Assembly (NCBI RefSeq): GCF_027158005.1
Contig: NZ_JAPVLQ010000002.1
Location: 434,001-498,000 of the forward strand
Direction: 5' to 3'
From: Rhodococcus sp. H36-A4
Lineage (GTDB): Bacteria > Actinomycetota > Actinomycetes > Mycobacteriales > Mycobacteriaceae
DNA: 64,000 nucleotides
Below are positions 1-8,210 of this stretch, piece by piece. A program made the position numbers and the translations under genes. The notes under the pieces are model-generated. The model did not search any database and was not told the DNA's origin. It was given only the letters and a program-made list of their open reading frames with translations. Position 1 is the first letter of the stretch. Each line of letters begins with the position of its first letter.

Positions 1-398
1 AGATCGCTCATGCCGTCGAGTTCGTGGATCAGCTGCCCTGGGGGCTGGACACTCGAATCGGGGAACAGGGAATGAGCCTGTCCGGTGGGCAGCGTCAGCG
101 ATTGGCCCTGGCGCGTGCGGTGCTCGGCAAACCGCGAATTCTGGTCCTCGACGACCCACTTTCGGCCCTGGACGTCAACACCGAGGCTTTGGTCCAACAC
201 GATCTACGGCGCGTCCTGACTCATTCCACGACGCTGCTGGTCGCGCATCGGCCGTCGACTGCGGCGCTCGCGGATCGAGTGCTGTATCTGGAGAACGGAA
301 GAATTGTGGAACAGGGAACGCACGAGCGCCTTCTGGCGTCGTCGCCGAAGTACCGCCACGTGATGGGTTCGATCGAAGCGGGATCTGTCGATGGCTGA
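1..398 (+). CDS. ABC exporter subunit, 3' end only (heterodimer partner A)
   Basis: Only about the last 131 codons are present; the frame enters open from the left edge. This is the distal half of an ABC nucleotide-binding domain: signature LSGGQRQR, Walker [13 protein letters not shown]-loop VAHR. The residue after the Walker B Asp is Asp instead of the catalytic Glu, as in the weakly hydrolysing subunit of heterodimeric ABCB-type exporters. The stop lies inside the next gene (8-base overlap), so the two are co-translated and should form one membrane exporter. The substrate cannot be read. Confidence 0.9.
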   Translation, partial: IAHAVEFVDQLPWGLDTRIGEQGMSLSGGQRQRLALARAVLGKPRILVLDDPLSALDVNTEALVQHDLRRVLTHSTTLLVAHRPSTAALADRVLYLENGRIVEQGTHERLLASSPKYRHVMGSIEAGSVDG

Positions 399-2217
399 GC
401 AGCAGCAAGTCGGTGATTGGCGCGGCGTCGGCAACGAGGATTCCGATGTCGATTCGACGGGAAACCTGGTTCTGGCGGCGAGGTCTCGTCGACTGTTGGC
501 GTCGTTGGTTCGCCCGTACAAGAAGCAGGCGCTGCTGGCGCTGGCGGTCATCATCGTGGACAACCTGGCGTTCGTCGCCGGTCCTCTGTTCATCGCGTAC
601 GCGCTCGACAACGGTATCTCCGCTGCACAGGACGGTCGCTGGATGCCGCTGGTGTGGACGGTGCTGGGGTACATCGGATTCGGTGTTCTCGGTGCGATCA
701 CCACATATACGTTCCTGATCGTGTCCGGGCGGCTCAGTCAGGCGATTCTGTTCGATCTTCGTAAACGAGTGTTCGGGCACGCGCAGCAGCTGAGCTTGTC
801 GTTCCACGAGAAGTACACCTCTGGCCGGCTCATATCGCGATTGACCAGCGATGTGGAATCGCTGCAGACGTTGCTCGAAAGTGCCTTGAACGACGCCTTG
901 TCCGCAGTTCTGTCGATCGTCACCATCGCGGTCATTCTGGTGTATCTCGATGTGCCGCTTGCACTTGTGGTCCTGGCAGGCTTCGTTCCGCTGGTTCTGG
1001 TGACGCGGTGGTCGCAGCGCAGGCAGCGCACCGGATATCGACGCACACGGGTAGCGATCGCGAAGGTCGTCGTTCATTTCGTCGAGTCGATGGGTGGCAT
1101 TCGCGCGGTGCAGGTCTTCCGCCGGGAGCAGCGCAACGATGCGATCCTCGAGGTCGAGGACAGTGAATACCGAGACGCGACGACGGCCGCGTTGCGCGGA
1201 ATGGCGAGCTACACCGGCATCGTTCGGTGGATCGGCAATCTCTCGCTCGTGATCATCGTGGTGTTCGGCAGTTACCGAGTGATCAATGGACACATGGATA
1301 TCGGCGTGCTCGCCGCCTACGTGCTGTATCTGCGCCGCTTCTACGGACCGTTGGACGAATTGGCGCAGGTGTTCAACTCGTATCAGTCCGCTGCGGCCGC
1401 ACTCGAGAAGATCTCCGGAGTGCTCGAGGAGGAGCCGTCGGTGCCGACGCCGAAAGATCCGGTGTTGCTCCGCTCTGCCCAGGGAGACATCGACTTCGAC
1501 CATGTTCGGTTCGCGTACAACACGGACCGCGTGGTGCTGCCGGAATTCTCGTTGCACGTACCGGCTGGCCAGGTCGTGGCGATGGTCGGCGCAACCGGTG
1601 CAGGAAAGTCGACTCTCGCAAAGCTTCTCGCACGCTTCTACGATCCGACGGAGGGTACGGTCAGCCTCGACGGAGTGGACCTACGCAGACTCGACGACGA
1701 GAACATGCGCGAGCACATCGTCATGGTGACCCAGGAGTCGTTCCTCTTCTCCGGCTCGGTCGCCGACAACATCAGACTCGGCAGGCCCAGCGCCACCGAC
1801 GAGGATGTGCGAGCAGCTGCGGATGCCGTCGGGCTCACGGAGTTCATCGCCACACTTCCCGACGGAATCGACACCGACGTCCGCAAACGAGGGGGCAGGC
1901 TCAGTTCGGGGCAGCGGCAACTCGTCGCGTTCGCCCGAGTGTTCCTCGCCGAGCCAGCGGTGATCGTCCTCGACGAGGCGACCTCGAGCCTCGACATCCC
2001 GAGCGAGCGGTTGGTCCAGCGCGCCCTCGAAACAATTCTGCGGGGGCGGACCGCGTTGATCATCGCGCACCGCTTGTCGACAGTTGCGATCGCCGATCGC
2101 GTCCTGGTGATGGAGAACGGCAACATCGTCGAGGATGGGACTCCGGATCGACTCATTGCCCGGCAAGGCAGGTTCGCCGAACTGCACGATGCGTGGGAAA
2201 CCAGCCTCGTCCAGTGA
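391..2217 (+). CDS. ABC exporter subunit, full length (heterodimer partner B)
   Basis: 608 residues. It has an N-terminal six-helix ABC exporter membrane domain (about residues 35-330) followed by a nucleotide-binding domain. Walker A is GATGAGKS (about residue 400), the signature is LSSGQRQ, and Walker B is [10 protein letters not shown] with the catalytic Glu intact. The ATG overlaps the end of the previous ABC gene, whose own Walker B is degenerate, so the pair fits an asymmetric heterodimeric exporter with one competent ATP site. Such pairs export lipids, drugs or peptides; nothing here says which. No regulator is adjacent inside the window. Confidence 0.93.
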   Translation: MAEQQQVGDWRGVGNEDSDVDSTGNLVLAARSRRLLASLVRPYKKQALLALAVIIVDNLAFVAGPLFIAYALDNGISAAQDGRWMPLVWTVLGYIGFGVLGAITTYTFLIVSGRLSQAILFDLRKRVFGHAQQLSLSFHEKYTSGRLISRLTSDVESLQTLLESALNDALSAVLSIVTIAVILVYLDVPLALVVLAGFVPLVLVTRWSQRRQRTGYRRTRVAIAKVVVHFVESMGGIRAVQVFRREQRNDAILEVEDSEYRDATTAALRGMASYTGIVRWIGNLSLVIIVVFGSYRVINGHMDIGVLAAYVLYLRRFYGPLDELAQVFNSYQSAAAALEKISGVLEEEPSVPTPKDPVLLRSAQGDIDFDHVRFAYNTDRVVLPEFSLHVPAGQVVAMVGATGAGKSTLAKLLARFYDPTEGTVSLDGVDLRRLDDENMREHIVMVTQESFLFSGSVADNIRLGRPSATDEDVRAAADAVGLTEFIATLPDGIDTDVRKRGGRLSSGQRQLVAFARVFLAEPAVIVLDEATSSLDIPSERLVQRALETILRGRTALIIAHRLSTVAIADRVLVMENGNIVEDGTPDRLIARQGRFAELHDAWETSLVQ

Positions 2218-2262
2218 GTGCGCGTCCTCGGGCAGTGGTGATGGGTGAGATAGCTTGGCTTC

Positions 2263-2694
2263 GTGCAATTCAGTGCGTTCGAGGCCTATGCAGCCGAGGT
2301 GGGGCTGACTGCAGCGGTTACACCCGAGGTGCACAGCAGTGACTACGAGTCGGGCATTGCCCAGATCTGCGACGAGGCGTGGCATATCCGGACTGCGCGA
2401 AACACTCCGACCAAGCCTGGCGCTTTCGTCAGCTTCTGGCAGCGAGACACGGACGGAACGACGATGCCGTTCGGTGATGACGATCTCGCCGCGGGCCTGC
2501 TTGTCTTCGTGGAACAGCGGGGCCGACGCGGCGTGTTTCGGTTCACCTGCGCGCATCTTGCCGAACTCGCCATCACCTCAGGGAAATGGCCGGGCAAGCG
2601 TGGGTTCCGGGTGTATCCGAGTTGGTGTGCAGGGCTGAATTCTCAGGCCACCGCCACGCAACGCGCGCAGGCGTCCGCGTTCGAGGAGTATTGA
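2263..2694 (+). CDS. MepB family protein
   Basis: 143 residues from a GTG start. The order of conserved blocks (FVSFWQR, a PFGDDD turn, a GVFRF strand, then GKRGFRVYP near the C-terminus) fits the MepB family, named after the third gene of the staphylococcal mepRAB operon. The biochemical role of the family is not established. Here it stands alone, 45 bases after the ABC exporter pair, with no MATE pump or MarR regulator beside it. The start has no strong Shine-Dalgarno sequence and could be off by a few codons. Confidence 0.75.
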   Translation: MQFSAFEAYAAEVGLTAAVTPEVHSSDYESGIAQICDEAWHIRTARNTPTKPGAFVSFWQRDTDGTTMPFGDDDLAAGLLVFVEQRGRRGVFRFTCAHLAELAITSGKWPGKRGFRVYPSWCAGLNSQATATQRAQASAFEEY

Positions 2695-2707
2695 GCTCCG
2701 GCTCGCC

Positions 2708-3034
2708 CTAGGTCCATGGCGTGATGGGCGGTTTCACCCACATGATCTTCTCGTCGGCATGCTTCGGCTCGGCCGCGGGGTGGTTCGGGTTCGCGAGCGC
2801 CCACGCGCGCTTGGTGTCCACCAACTCGGCGGCGATGGTCCACGTCTCCATCGTGCTCGGTGGAGAAATGTCGGCTGCACGGGCGAGCTTGCGTCGAGAA
2901 GCGTCGGTCAACCCAAGAAGCTCCTCGGCGTCGATGCCGCGTTCCCAGACGAAGCGTGCGAGAGCTGTCGCCTTGTCCCGTCTACTTTTCGAGGCCTGCT
3001 CGGAGTGCGCGAAATCGAAGTCACCTGCAGTCAC
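2708..3034 (-). CDS. conserved hypothetical protein, 108 aa
   Basis: GTG start; convergent with the MepB gene, 13 bases between stops. A small soluble, mainly helical protein with a basic stretch (residues 15-25), a DASRRKLARAA helix that could belong to a helix-turn-helix, and a Pro/Trp-rich tail ending PPITPWT. No signal peptide, membrane segment or Cys cluster is visible. I do not recognise the family. Codon use matches the neighbours and the opposite-strand readings look like shadows, so I believe it is a real gene of unknown function. Confidence 0.6.
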   Translation of the reverse strand: MTAGDFDFAHSEQASKSRRDKATALARFVWERGIDAEELLGLTDASRRKLARAADISPPSTMETWTIAAELVDTKRAWALANPNHPAAEPKHADEKIMWVKPPITPWT

Positions 3035-3134
3035 GACGACAACCCTAGTGAAAGTGAGCAGTTTCGAACATCCGGTTCGATGTAATCGACACCACCACGA
3101 ATGTGCCTGAAATGTGGGGTTACGACGCTTGAAA

Positions 3135-3162
3135 CCGGCTGAAGTAGGAGTGCGTCAGCCGG
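3135..3162. promoter_or_regulatory. inverted repeat in intergenic gap
   Basis: Perfect 8-base arms CCGGCTGA / TCAGCCGG separated by 12 bases, in the 191-base gap between two divergently transcribed genes. It could be an operator or a weak hairpin; there is no T-run. Confidence 0.3.
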
Positions 3163-3225
3163 ACTCGAAGAAGAAAAATCGCCACCGCTTGTTCTACAGG
3201 GGTCTCTGTCGCTTACCGTAGTCGG

Positions 3226-3885
3226 GTGACCACTCCAGCCCCGGGTGAACAACGCGTTTCCCCCCCAGCAAATACAAGTCCTTCCGCGGGCTCCACTCGA
3301 GACTCGAGAGGTTCGTCGACGCAGGCATTCCCCGCCGTCCTGACGTGGCGGGCACATGATGCTCCCCGCATGGAGTCGGTACGCGTCCAACTGAGCGGAA
3401 ACCGCATCAAAGCAGCCGGCCGGATCATCGGCGGGGCCTGCGCGGAGCATCCCGCATTCAGCGCGTCGTACGACCTGGTGACCGACGAAAACGGCATCAC
3501 TCGCAGGCTCTCGCTGCGAACATTCGTTGCGGGCGGCGAGAAGCAGGCTTCGGTGAGTCGCGATGACGAGGGTTACTGGATGATCGAGAATTCGTCCAAT
3601 CATCAGCGGTCCACCTACAACGGTGCGCTCGATGTCGACGTCGTGTTCAGCCCGTTCTTCAATACGCTGCCGATCCGTCGGCTCGAGTTGCACACCGATG
3701 CCTCCGACGTGCAGCTGCCTGTTATCTACGTCAACCTGCTCGACCTGTCCATCCAGCAAGCCGAACTCACCTACAGCAGTGGCGCCGACGGCATCCATGT
3801 CCTCTCACCGGTCTCGACATCCACGTTGAAGGTCGATTCCGACGGGTTCGTACTCGACTACCCGGGGCTTGCCGAGCGGATCTGA
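3226..3885 (+). CDS. putative glycolipid-binding domain protein (DUF1089)
   Basis: 219 residues from GTG. After a low-complexity Pro/Ser-rich N-terminus (about 30 residues) comes a beta-rich domain with the layout of the glycolipid-binding family PF06475: an LTWRAHDA strand, RIIGG, the YDLVTDENG strand-turn, YWMIENS, DVDVVFSPFFNTLPIRRL, and a C-terminal VDSDGFVLDYPGLAERI. No signal peptide. Proteins of this family are cytosolic and of uncertain role; lipid binding is inferred from structure. Its last 28 bases overlap the end of tyrA on the other strand. Confidence 0.78.
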   Translation: MTTPAPGEQRVSPPANTSPSAGSTRDSRGSSTQAFPAVLTWRAHDAPRMESVRVQLSGNRIKAAGRIIGGACAEHPAFSASYDLVTDENGITRRLSLRTFVAGGEKQASVSRDDEGYWMIENSSNHQRSTYNGALDVDVVFSPFFNTLPIRRLELHTDASDVQLPVIYVNLLDLSIQQAELTYSSGADGIHVLSPVSTSTLKVDSDGFVLDYPGLAERI

Positions 3886-4814
3886 CGGATCACTCCGCCT
3901 CTTCTTCCCGCGGAGCCGAATTTCTCACGCCACTGATCATCACCTGGTTCGATGCCGGTAATGTCGAATCGCTGGTGCTCCTCGTAGAGGGTGCGCGCGC
4001 GATGCCCGGCTGTCACAAGCGTGCGTGTCGACCCGTCCGTCGCCAGTTCTTCACGGGCCCGGGTCAGCACGTCGAGCGCTTCGTCGAGAGCGTCGGTGAG
4101 GGCGACGGAGTTCGCCTCGCACATCGCACGAACCAGAGCCGGTGCCGTCGACGCGACGCGTGTTCCGTCACGAAACGAACCTGCTGCCAGACTCAACGCC
4201 AGCGGGCTGCCGGAGGCTCCGACGAGGGCGAGCGTCTCGGCCAGGAGATGCGGAAGATGCGAGATCCGAGCGACAGCGCGGTCGTGCTCGCCGCTTTCGA
4301 CGGGTACGACGACCGAACCACATTCGAGTGCCAGCGACGCCACTTCACGCCACACCTCCGGATCGACGGCGTCGTCGACGCCGACAACCCAGACTGCGTC
4401 GCGAAACAGTTCCGGATCGGCAGCGGACCAACCCGACTGGTCGGTGCCGGCCATCGGATGCCCGCCTACGTACCGCGAGGACAACCCCCACCGTGACACC
4501 GCCGCTGCTACCTCGGCTTTGACGCTGACGACGTCGGTGAGCGCATTGTTCGGCGCATGCTCTGCAATTGCGGCGAGGATTGCATCGACGGCGGGCATCG
4601 GGACCGCGATGACGATCAACGCACCGGTCTCGGCGGCACGGGTGAGCACCGCGGCCAGATCGGTATCGGTGTCGTAGCCGGCTTCGACGGAACCGGCGAT
4701 CGCGTCAGCGGACCGGTTGTATCCCCATGCGGTCCGACCAACTCGAACGGCAGCTTGCAGAACCGATCCACCGATCAGGCCGAGTCCGAGAACGCACACA
4801 GGAGCAATAGTCAT
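3858..4814 (-). CDS. tyrA: prephenate dehydrogenase
   Basis: 318 residues. Makes 4-hydroxyphenylpyruvate from prephenate with NAD(P)+ in tyrosine biosynthesis. Evidence: N-terminal Rossmann motif GLGLIGG, the NALTDVVSVK strand, the family signature GGHPMAGT, and ISHLPH in the helical C-terminal domain. No ACT domain is visible at the C-terminus. The frame stays open 17 codons further upstream, but the sequence before MTIAPVCVLG is not conserved-looking, so I start at 4814. Divergent from the tadA pair, with an 83-base shared promoter gap. Confidence 0.92.
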   Translation of the reverse strand: MTIAPVCVLGLGLIGGSVLQAAVRVGRTAWGYNRSADAIAGSVEAGYDTDTDLAAVLTRAAETGALIVIAVPMPAVDAILAAIAEHAPNNALTDVVSVKAEVAAAVSRWGLSSRYVGGHPMAGTDQSGWSAADPELFRDAVWVVGVDDAVDPEVWREVASLALECGSVVVPVESGEHDRAVARISHLPHLLAETLALVGASGSPLALSLAAGSFRDGTRVASTAPALVRAMCEANSVALTDALDEALDVLTRAREELATDGSTRTLVTAGHRARTLYEEHQRFDITGIEPGDDQWREKFGSAGRRGGVIRQIRSASPG

Positions 4815-4897
4815 CAGAACAGATTGACACACCTCTCCCAACGGCCTCTTGACGGCGGACTTCATTTTCGGTGGTCCTCACGACTACCGTTGCGCGC

Positions 4898-5461
4898 ATG
4901 GTTGCACAGCGCGGGAGCAACAACTCCGCCAAGGCGAAGAACGACGACGGTCCGGATGACAACAGTTACGACGACCTGGACGGCTTCGGCGTTGCCGTCG
5001 TCCGGGAAGACGGCAAGTGGAGAGTGACGCCGCTACCGATGTCGGCACTGACGTCGTTGTCGGCGGCGGAAACCGAACTACGGGAGATGCGCAGTTCGGG
5101 TGCCGTATTCGGGCTACTCGACATCGACGACGAGTTCTTCGTCATTCTTCGGCCCGCGCCGTCGGGCACGCATCTGCTGATCTCCGATGCCACCGCCGCG
5201 ATCGACTACGACATCGCTGCCGAGGTGCTCGACGCACTCAACGTCGATATCCCGGATATCGACCCGGATGACCTCGATGACATCGAGCCCTGGGAAGAGG
5301 GCAATCTTGCGTTGCTGGCCGATCTAGGCCTGCCTGAGGCGGTCCTGGGCATCATCGTGGCCGAAACCGACCTCTATCCTGACGAGCAGCTCGGTTCGAT
5401 CGCAGAGCGACTCGGCTTCCCCGACGAACTCGCGGCCGTTCTGGACAAGCTTCCCCGGTAG
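4898..5461 (+). CDS. tRNA adenosine deaminase-associated protein
   Basis: 187 residues, strongly acidic (runs such as DIPDIDPDDLDDIEPWEEG in the middle). This is the actinobacterial protein family that sits directly upstream of tadA; its function is unknown. Here only 6 bases separate its stop from the tadA start, so the two form an operon. The start at 4898 (MVAQRGSNNS) is preferred over an in-frame upstream GTG because the extra residues look non-conserved and would reach into the tyrA promoter. Confidence 0.85.
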   Translation: MVAQRGSNNSAKAKNDDGPDDNSYDDLDGFGVAVVREDGKWRVTPLPMSALTSLSAAETELREMRSSGAVFGLLDIDDEFFVILRPAPSGTHLLISDATAAIDYDIAAEVLDALNVDIPDIDPDDLDDIEPWEEGNLALLADLGLPEAVLGIIVAETDLYPDEQLGSIAERLGFPDELAAVLDKLPR

Positions 5462-5467
5462 TCCGGC

Positions 5468-5920
5468 GTGGTCGACGAGGATCTGATTCGTGCGGCACTG
5501 GCCGCCGCGGGGGATGCGTCCGATCGTGACGTTCCGGTCGGCGCAGTGATCTTCGACGCCGACGGACGCGAACTGGCCCGTGCCGCGAATGCGCGCGAGT
5601 CCACCGGCGATCCGACGGCTCATGCCGAGATTCTGGCGTTGCGGTCGGCCGCTGCGGTGCACGGCGATGGGTGGAGGCTCGAGGGGTGCACACTGGCCGT
5701 GACCCTGGAACCCTGCACGATGTGCGCCGGAGCGCTGGTCCTGGCTCGTGTTGGAAGGGTGGTCTTCGGGGCGTGGGAACCGAAGACGGGCGCCGTCGGA
5801 TCGCTGTGGGATGTCGTTCGAGACCGGCGGCTCACTCACCGACCGCAAGTCCGTGGTGGGATTCTCGAAGCGGAGTGCGGTCTCATCCTGCGTGAATTCT
5901 TCGCCCGCGAACGCTTATGA
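5468..5920 (+). CDS. tadA: tRNA(Arg) adenosine-34 deaminase
   Basis: 150 residues, GTG start. Deaminates A34 of tRNA-Arg(ACG) to inosine. The zinc/catalytic motifs are complete: TAHAE (zinc His and proton-shuttle Glu) and EPCTMCAGAL (two zinc Cys), followed by the family's RVVFGAWEPKTGAVGS. Length is normal. Second gene of the operon with the deaminase-associated protein. The deaminase-associated gene / tadA / tRNA-Ser order with tyrA opposite recalls the mycobacterial arrangement. Confidence 0.95.
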   Translation: MVDEDLIRAALAAAGDASDRDVPVGAVIFDADGRELARAANARESTGDPTAHAEILALRSAAAVHGDGWRLEGCTLAVTLEPCTMCAGALVLARVGRVVFGAWEPKTGAVGSLWDVVRDRRLTHRPQVRGGILEAECGLILREFFARERL

Positions 5921-5929
5921 ACTTCTCAT

Positions 5930-5955
5930 GTTTGGCGCCCGCACCCATTGGATAA
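5930..5955 (+). promoter_or_regulatory. SigB/SigF-like stress promoter upstream of csbD
   Basis: GTTT, 16 bases, then GGATAA. This is close to the actinobacterial general-stress sigma consensus GTTT-N15-17-GGGTAT and lies about 60 bases before the CsbD start. A small CCCC...GGGG hairpin follows in the leader (around 5957-5972). Confidence 0.5.
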
Positions 5956-6015
5956 ACCCCTATAGCAAGGGGCGCGGCACCCGCGCTCGGTAACTCCATT
6001 GCCTAGGAGGCACTA

Positions 6016-6213
6016 ATGGGACTCGACGACAAGATCTCGAACAAGACCGAGGATCTCGGCGGCAAGGCAAAGGAAGCTGCCGGTTCGGCCGTAGGCAACA
6101 AAGACCTCGAGAACGAGGGCAAGGGCGATCAGGTCTCTTCCGCAGTCAAGGATGGCGCGGAAAAGGTCAAGGACGCAGCCTCCAACATCAAGGACAAGCT
6201 CACCGGACACTGA
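6016..6213 (+). CDS. CsbD family stress protein
   Basis: 65 residues, very hydrophilic and alternately charged. The CsbD pattern is clear: an N-terminal DKISNKTEDLGGKAKEAAG block, a central NEGKGDQ, and a C-terminal KVKDAASNIKDKL amphipathic helix. Proteins of this family are small, soluble and induced in the general stress response; their molecular job is unknown. A strong ribosome site AGGAGG (6005-6010) lies 5 bases before ATG, and a SigB-like promoter lies upstream, which agrees with stress induction. Confidence 0.92.
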   Translation: MGLDDKISNKTEDLGGKAKEAAGSAVGNKDLENEGKGDQVSSAVKDGAEKVKDAASNIKDKLTGH

Positions 6214-6272
6214 TCCACCAACGCTGAGCTGGCGATTTAGTGTCGCGCCGCCACTGCGGTACAGTTTTCCGC

Positions 6273-6363
6273 GGTGGCGTGTCCGAGCGGCCTAAGGAGC
6301 GCGCCTCGAAAGCGCGTGACGGGTAACCCCCGTCCGAGGGTTCAAATCCCTCCGCCACCGCCA
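6273..6363 (+). tRNA. tRNA-Ser (anticodon CGA)
   Basis: Type II tRNA. Acceptor arms GGTGGCG / CGCCACC (6273-6279 / 6353-6359), anticodon stem CGCGC / GCGCG with loop CTCGAAA, anticodon at 6307-6309 = CGA (reads UCG), a long variable arm, a TTCAAAT T-loop and an encoded CCA at 6361-6363. Confidence 0.97.
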
Positions 6364-6364
6364 G

Positions 6365-6402
6365 AACTCCCCACCTGCATCTCGCAGGTGGGGAGTTTTT
6401 TT
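6365..6402 (+). terminator. Rho-independent terminator after tRNA-Ser
   Basis: Near-perfect stem AACTCCCCACCTGC / GCAGGTGGGGAGTT (6365-6378 / 6384-6397) with a 5-base loop, running straight into a 7-base T tract. Ends the tRNA transcript. Confidence 0.92.
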
Positions 6403-6477
6403 GTGCCTTCATCACCTGCAACCACGGTTCCCGAAATTGGTGGCATAAAGCGTCGGACTACTCTACTATTCCTAGGG

Positions 6478-6495
6478 CAGCTAGCTAAATAGCTG
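6478..6495. promoter_or_regulatory. candidate operator for the TetR gene
   Basis: CAGCTA-N6-TAGCTG, a perfect inverted repeat 25 bases before the TetR start and just upstream of its ribosome site GGAGG (6509-6513). The position suits autorepression. Confidence 0.4.
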
Positions 6496-6520
6496 TGCTG
6501 GCAAGGCTGGAGGAAATTCG

Positions 6521-7099
6521 ATGGCACGCGCAGGGGTGACGCTTTCTCGCTTGACCGAGGTGGCGGCGGACATGGCCGACGAGATCGGTTTCCAGAACGT
6601 GACAGTGCTCGCCGTGGCACGCTCGTTCGGCGTCAAGGACGCGAGCCTGTACTCGCATATAAAGAACCTGCGAGATCTACGCCAGCGGGTATCCGTGGCG
6701 TCGTTGTCCGAGCTCGCAGACCGTGTCTCCGACGCCTTGGCCGGCAGGGCGGGCAAGGACGCACTCGTCGCCTTCGCGAACGCCTACCGCGACTACGCCA
6801 GGGAGCATCCGGGTCGCTACGCTTCGACGCAATTCGAGCTCGACCCGGACGTGGCGGTGGCCAGTGATGCCCGACGGCATTCTGTCATGTCGCGTGCTGT
6901 CTTGCGTGCCTACGCTCTCGCCGAACCGGACGAGACCGATGCGGTCCGGCTGCTGGGCAGTACGTTTCACGGTTTCATCGCGCTCGAGACTGCGGGCGGC
7001 TTCGCCTACACCCCGCGAGAATCCGAGGACTCGTGGACAAGGGTGCTCGACGTGCTTCACCACGCACTCGAACAATGGCCGACACTTACCAAGGAGTGA
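6521..7099 (+). CDS. TetR/AcrR family regulator (WHG-domain type)
   Basis: 192 residues. N-terminal helix-turn-helix (about residues 10-55: LSRLTEVAADMADEIGF, then SFGVKDASLYSHIKNLRDL) and a C-terminal ligand domain of the TetR_C_33/WHG kind (RYASTQFELDP, then STFHGFIALETAGGF). Strong Shine-Dalgarno GGAGG 7 bases before ATG. A dyad in the leader suggests autorepression. It overlaps the ribosome site of the FBP gene, so the two form an operon, a possible antibiotic-response pair. The ligand is unknown. Confidence 0.85.
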   Translation: MARAGVTLSRLTEVAADMADEIGFQNVTVLAVARSFGVKDASLYSHIKNLRDLRQRVSVASLSELADRVSDALAGRAGKDALVAFANAYRDYAREHPGRYASTQFELDPDVAVASDARRHSVMSRAVLRAYALAEPDETDAVRLLGSTFHGFIALETAGGFAYTPRESEDSWTRVLDVLHHALEQWPTLTKE

Positions 7100-7106
7100 T
7101 ATCACC

Positions 7107-7595
7107 ATGGACTCTGTCACCGAACAGGACATACGTGCATCGTTCGTCAATTGTTCCAAGGGCGACACGAAGCGCATGAGCATTCCGCGTGACCTCGACG
7201 AAAAACGTTGGGAGGAGCTGGATTTCCTCGGATGGACCGATAGCTCGTATGCTGGCCGAGGCTATCTCGTCGTTCCTCGTCCAGCGGGTGTCATTGGGAT
7301 CGCATTGCGTTACGAGACAACAGGATCCGATCGTGCGCAGATGTGCACGATATGTACGACCACGCATTCGAGGGGAAACGTGTCGCTGATGACGGCGAAA
7401 AAAGTCGGTGAATCAGGTCGACGTGGCAACACTATCGGCACGTACATGTGCACCGACCTCGCTTGCTCGCTGTACGCGAGAGGTAAGAAGACCCCAGCGC
7501 TGGGAAATCGATACCGCGAGAACCTCACTCCCGAAGAACGTGCGGAGCGAGTGCGGGAGAACATCGAACTGTTCGTCCGTCGTCTTCACGTCTGA
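7107..7595 (+). CDS. FBP-type (EF-G-binding) treble-clef zinc-finger protein
   Basis: 162 residues. The C-terminal half carries paired cysteines CTIC (about residue 74) and CTDLAC (about residue 115) framing the zinc treble clef of the FusB/FBP family. Members bind elongation factor G, and some confer fusidic acid tolerance by freeing EF-G from the ribosome. The N-terminus (VTEQDIRASFVNCSKGD) matches FBP starts in actinobacteria. ATG at 7107 is chosen because AAGGAG (7091-7096) precedes it; an in-frame opening far upstream lies inside the TetR gene in another frame. Resistance is inference only. Confidence 0.8.
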   Translation: MDSVTEQDIRASFVNCSKGDTKRMSIPRDLDEKRWEELDFLGWTDSSYAGRGYLVVPRPAGVIGIALRYETTGSDRAQMCTICTTTHSRGNVSLMTAKKVGESGRRGNTIGTYMCTDLACSLYARGKKTPALGNRYRENLTPEERAERVRENIELFVRRLHV

Positions 7596-7642
7596 GGACG
7601 GGTGGGCCCAGCGGTCGAAGCGCTGGAAAGCGGCAGTTGCGT

Positions 7643-8179
7643 TCAGCAACTTCCGTTTCCAGCGGCGGTGAGTCCGCGCTCAATTTCCTGCTGATCCTCT
7701 ACCGACACCGTCGACCAGCTCGGATTCGATTCCATTTTTCCTCTCATCCCCACGACGGACTGTTCCCGGCTAGCTGCGCCTGTCGACTCCAACGCATCGA
7801 TCGCGGGAAGAAAACGCTGACAGATGTCGAGGTACAACGCTTCGCCATGCGGCATATCCGTTCCTTCCGGCGGTAGAGCCACATTCGCCTCCGGTGCCGG
7901 CATCGGCTCTGGGGATGTGGGCGGCGTCGCGAGCTGAGGTGAATTTACTCCCTCGGGCACCGGCTCTGGGGACTGCTTCGGCGTCGCGACCGGTGGTCTA
8001 TCCGCTGCGTCGGAGGGGCGGGCGGGAACCGAGGATGCAGTCGTAGCCGCCCTCGCTGTTGTGGAAGACGTCGCCGAGGTGGACGGAGCCGATGCCTCGC
8101 TCGACGAGTTGGACGCCTCCGAACTGCAACCAGTGAGCGCAAGAACCGCGAACACGCCGACCCACATCATCCGCATCAT
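7643..8179 (-). CDS. secreted lipoprotein, unknown function
   Basis: 178 residues from ATG 8179. Signal peptide with lipobox VLALTGC, so it should be lipid-anchored on the outer face of the plasma membrane. A long Ser/Thr/Ala linker, then a Pro-rich stretch with two near-repeats (KQSPEPVPEG / TSPEPMPAPE), then a small domain of about 70 residues with two Cys (DICQRF and the terminal GSC) that may form a disulfide. No recognised family. The start is chosen because it gives a compact signal peptide; codons upstream of it run into the next gene. Confidence 0.72.
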   Translation of the reverse strand: MMRMMWVGVFAVLALTGCSSEASNSSSEASAPSTSATSSTTARAATTASSVPARPSDAADRPPVATPKQSPEPVPEGVNSPQLATPPTSPEPMPAPEANVALPPEGTDMPHGEALYLDICQRFLPAIDALESTGAASREQSVVGMRGKMESNPSWSTVSVEDQQEIERGLTAAGNGSC

Positions 8180-8210
8180 GAGGAAAGTATGTACCAGGGG
8201 AGTGGCTCGA

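Noticed and set aside
175..1557. 460-codon minus-strand frame opposite the ABC exporter
   Set aside because: Antisense shadow; residues are His/Arg/Gln-rich and carry no motif, while the plus frame has full ABC motifs.
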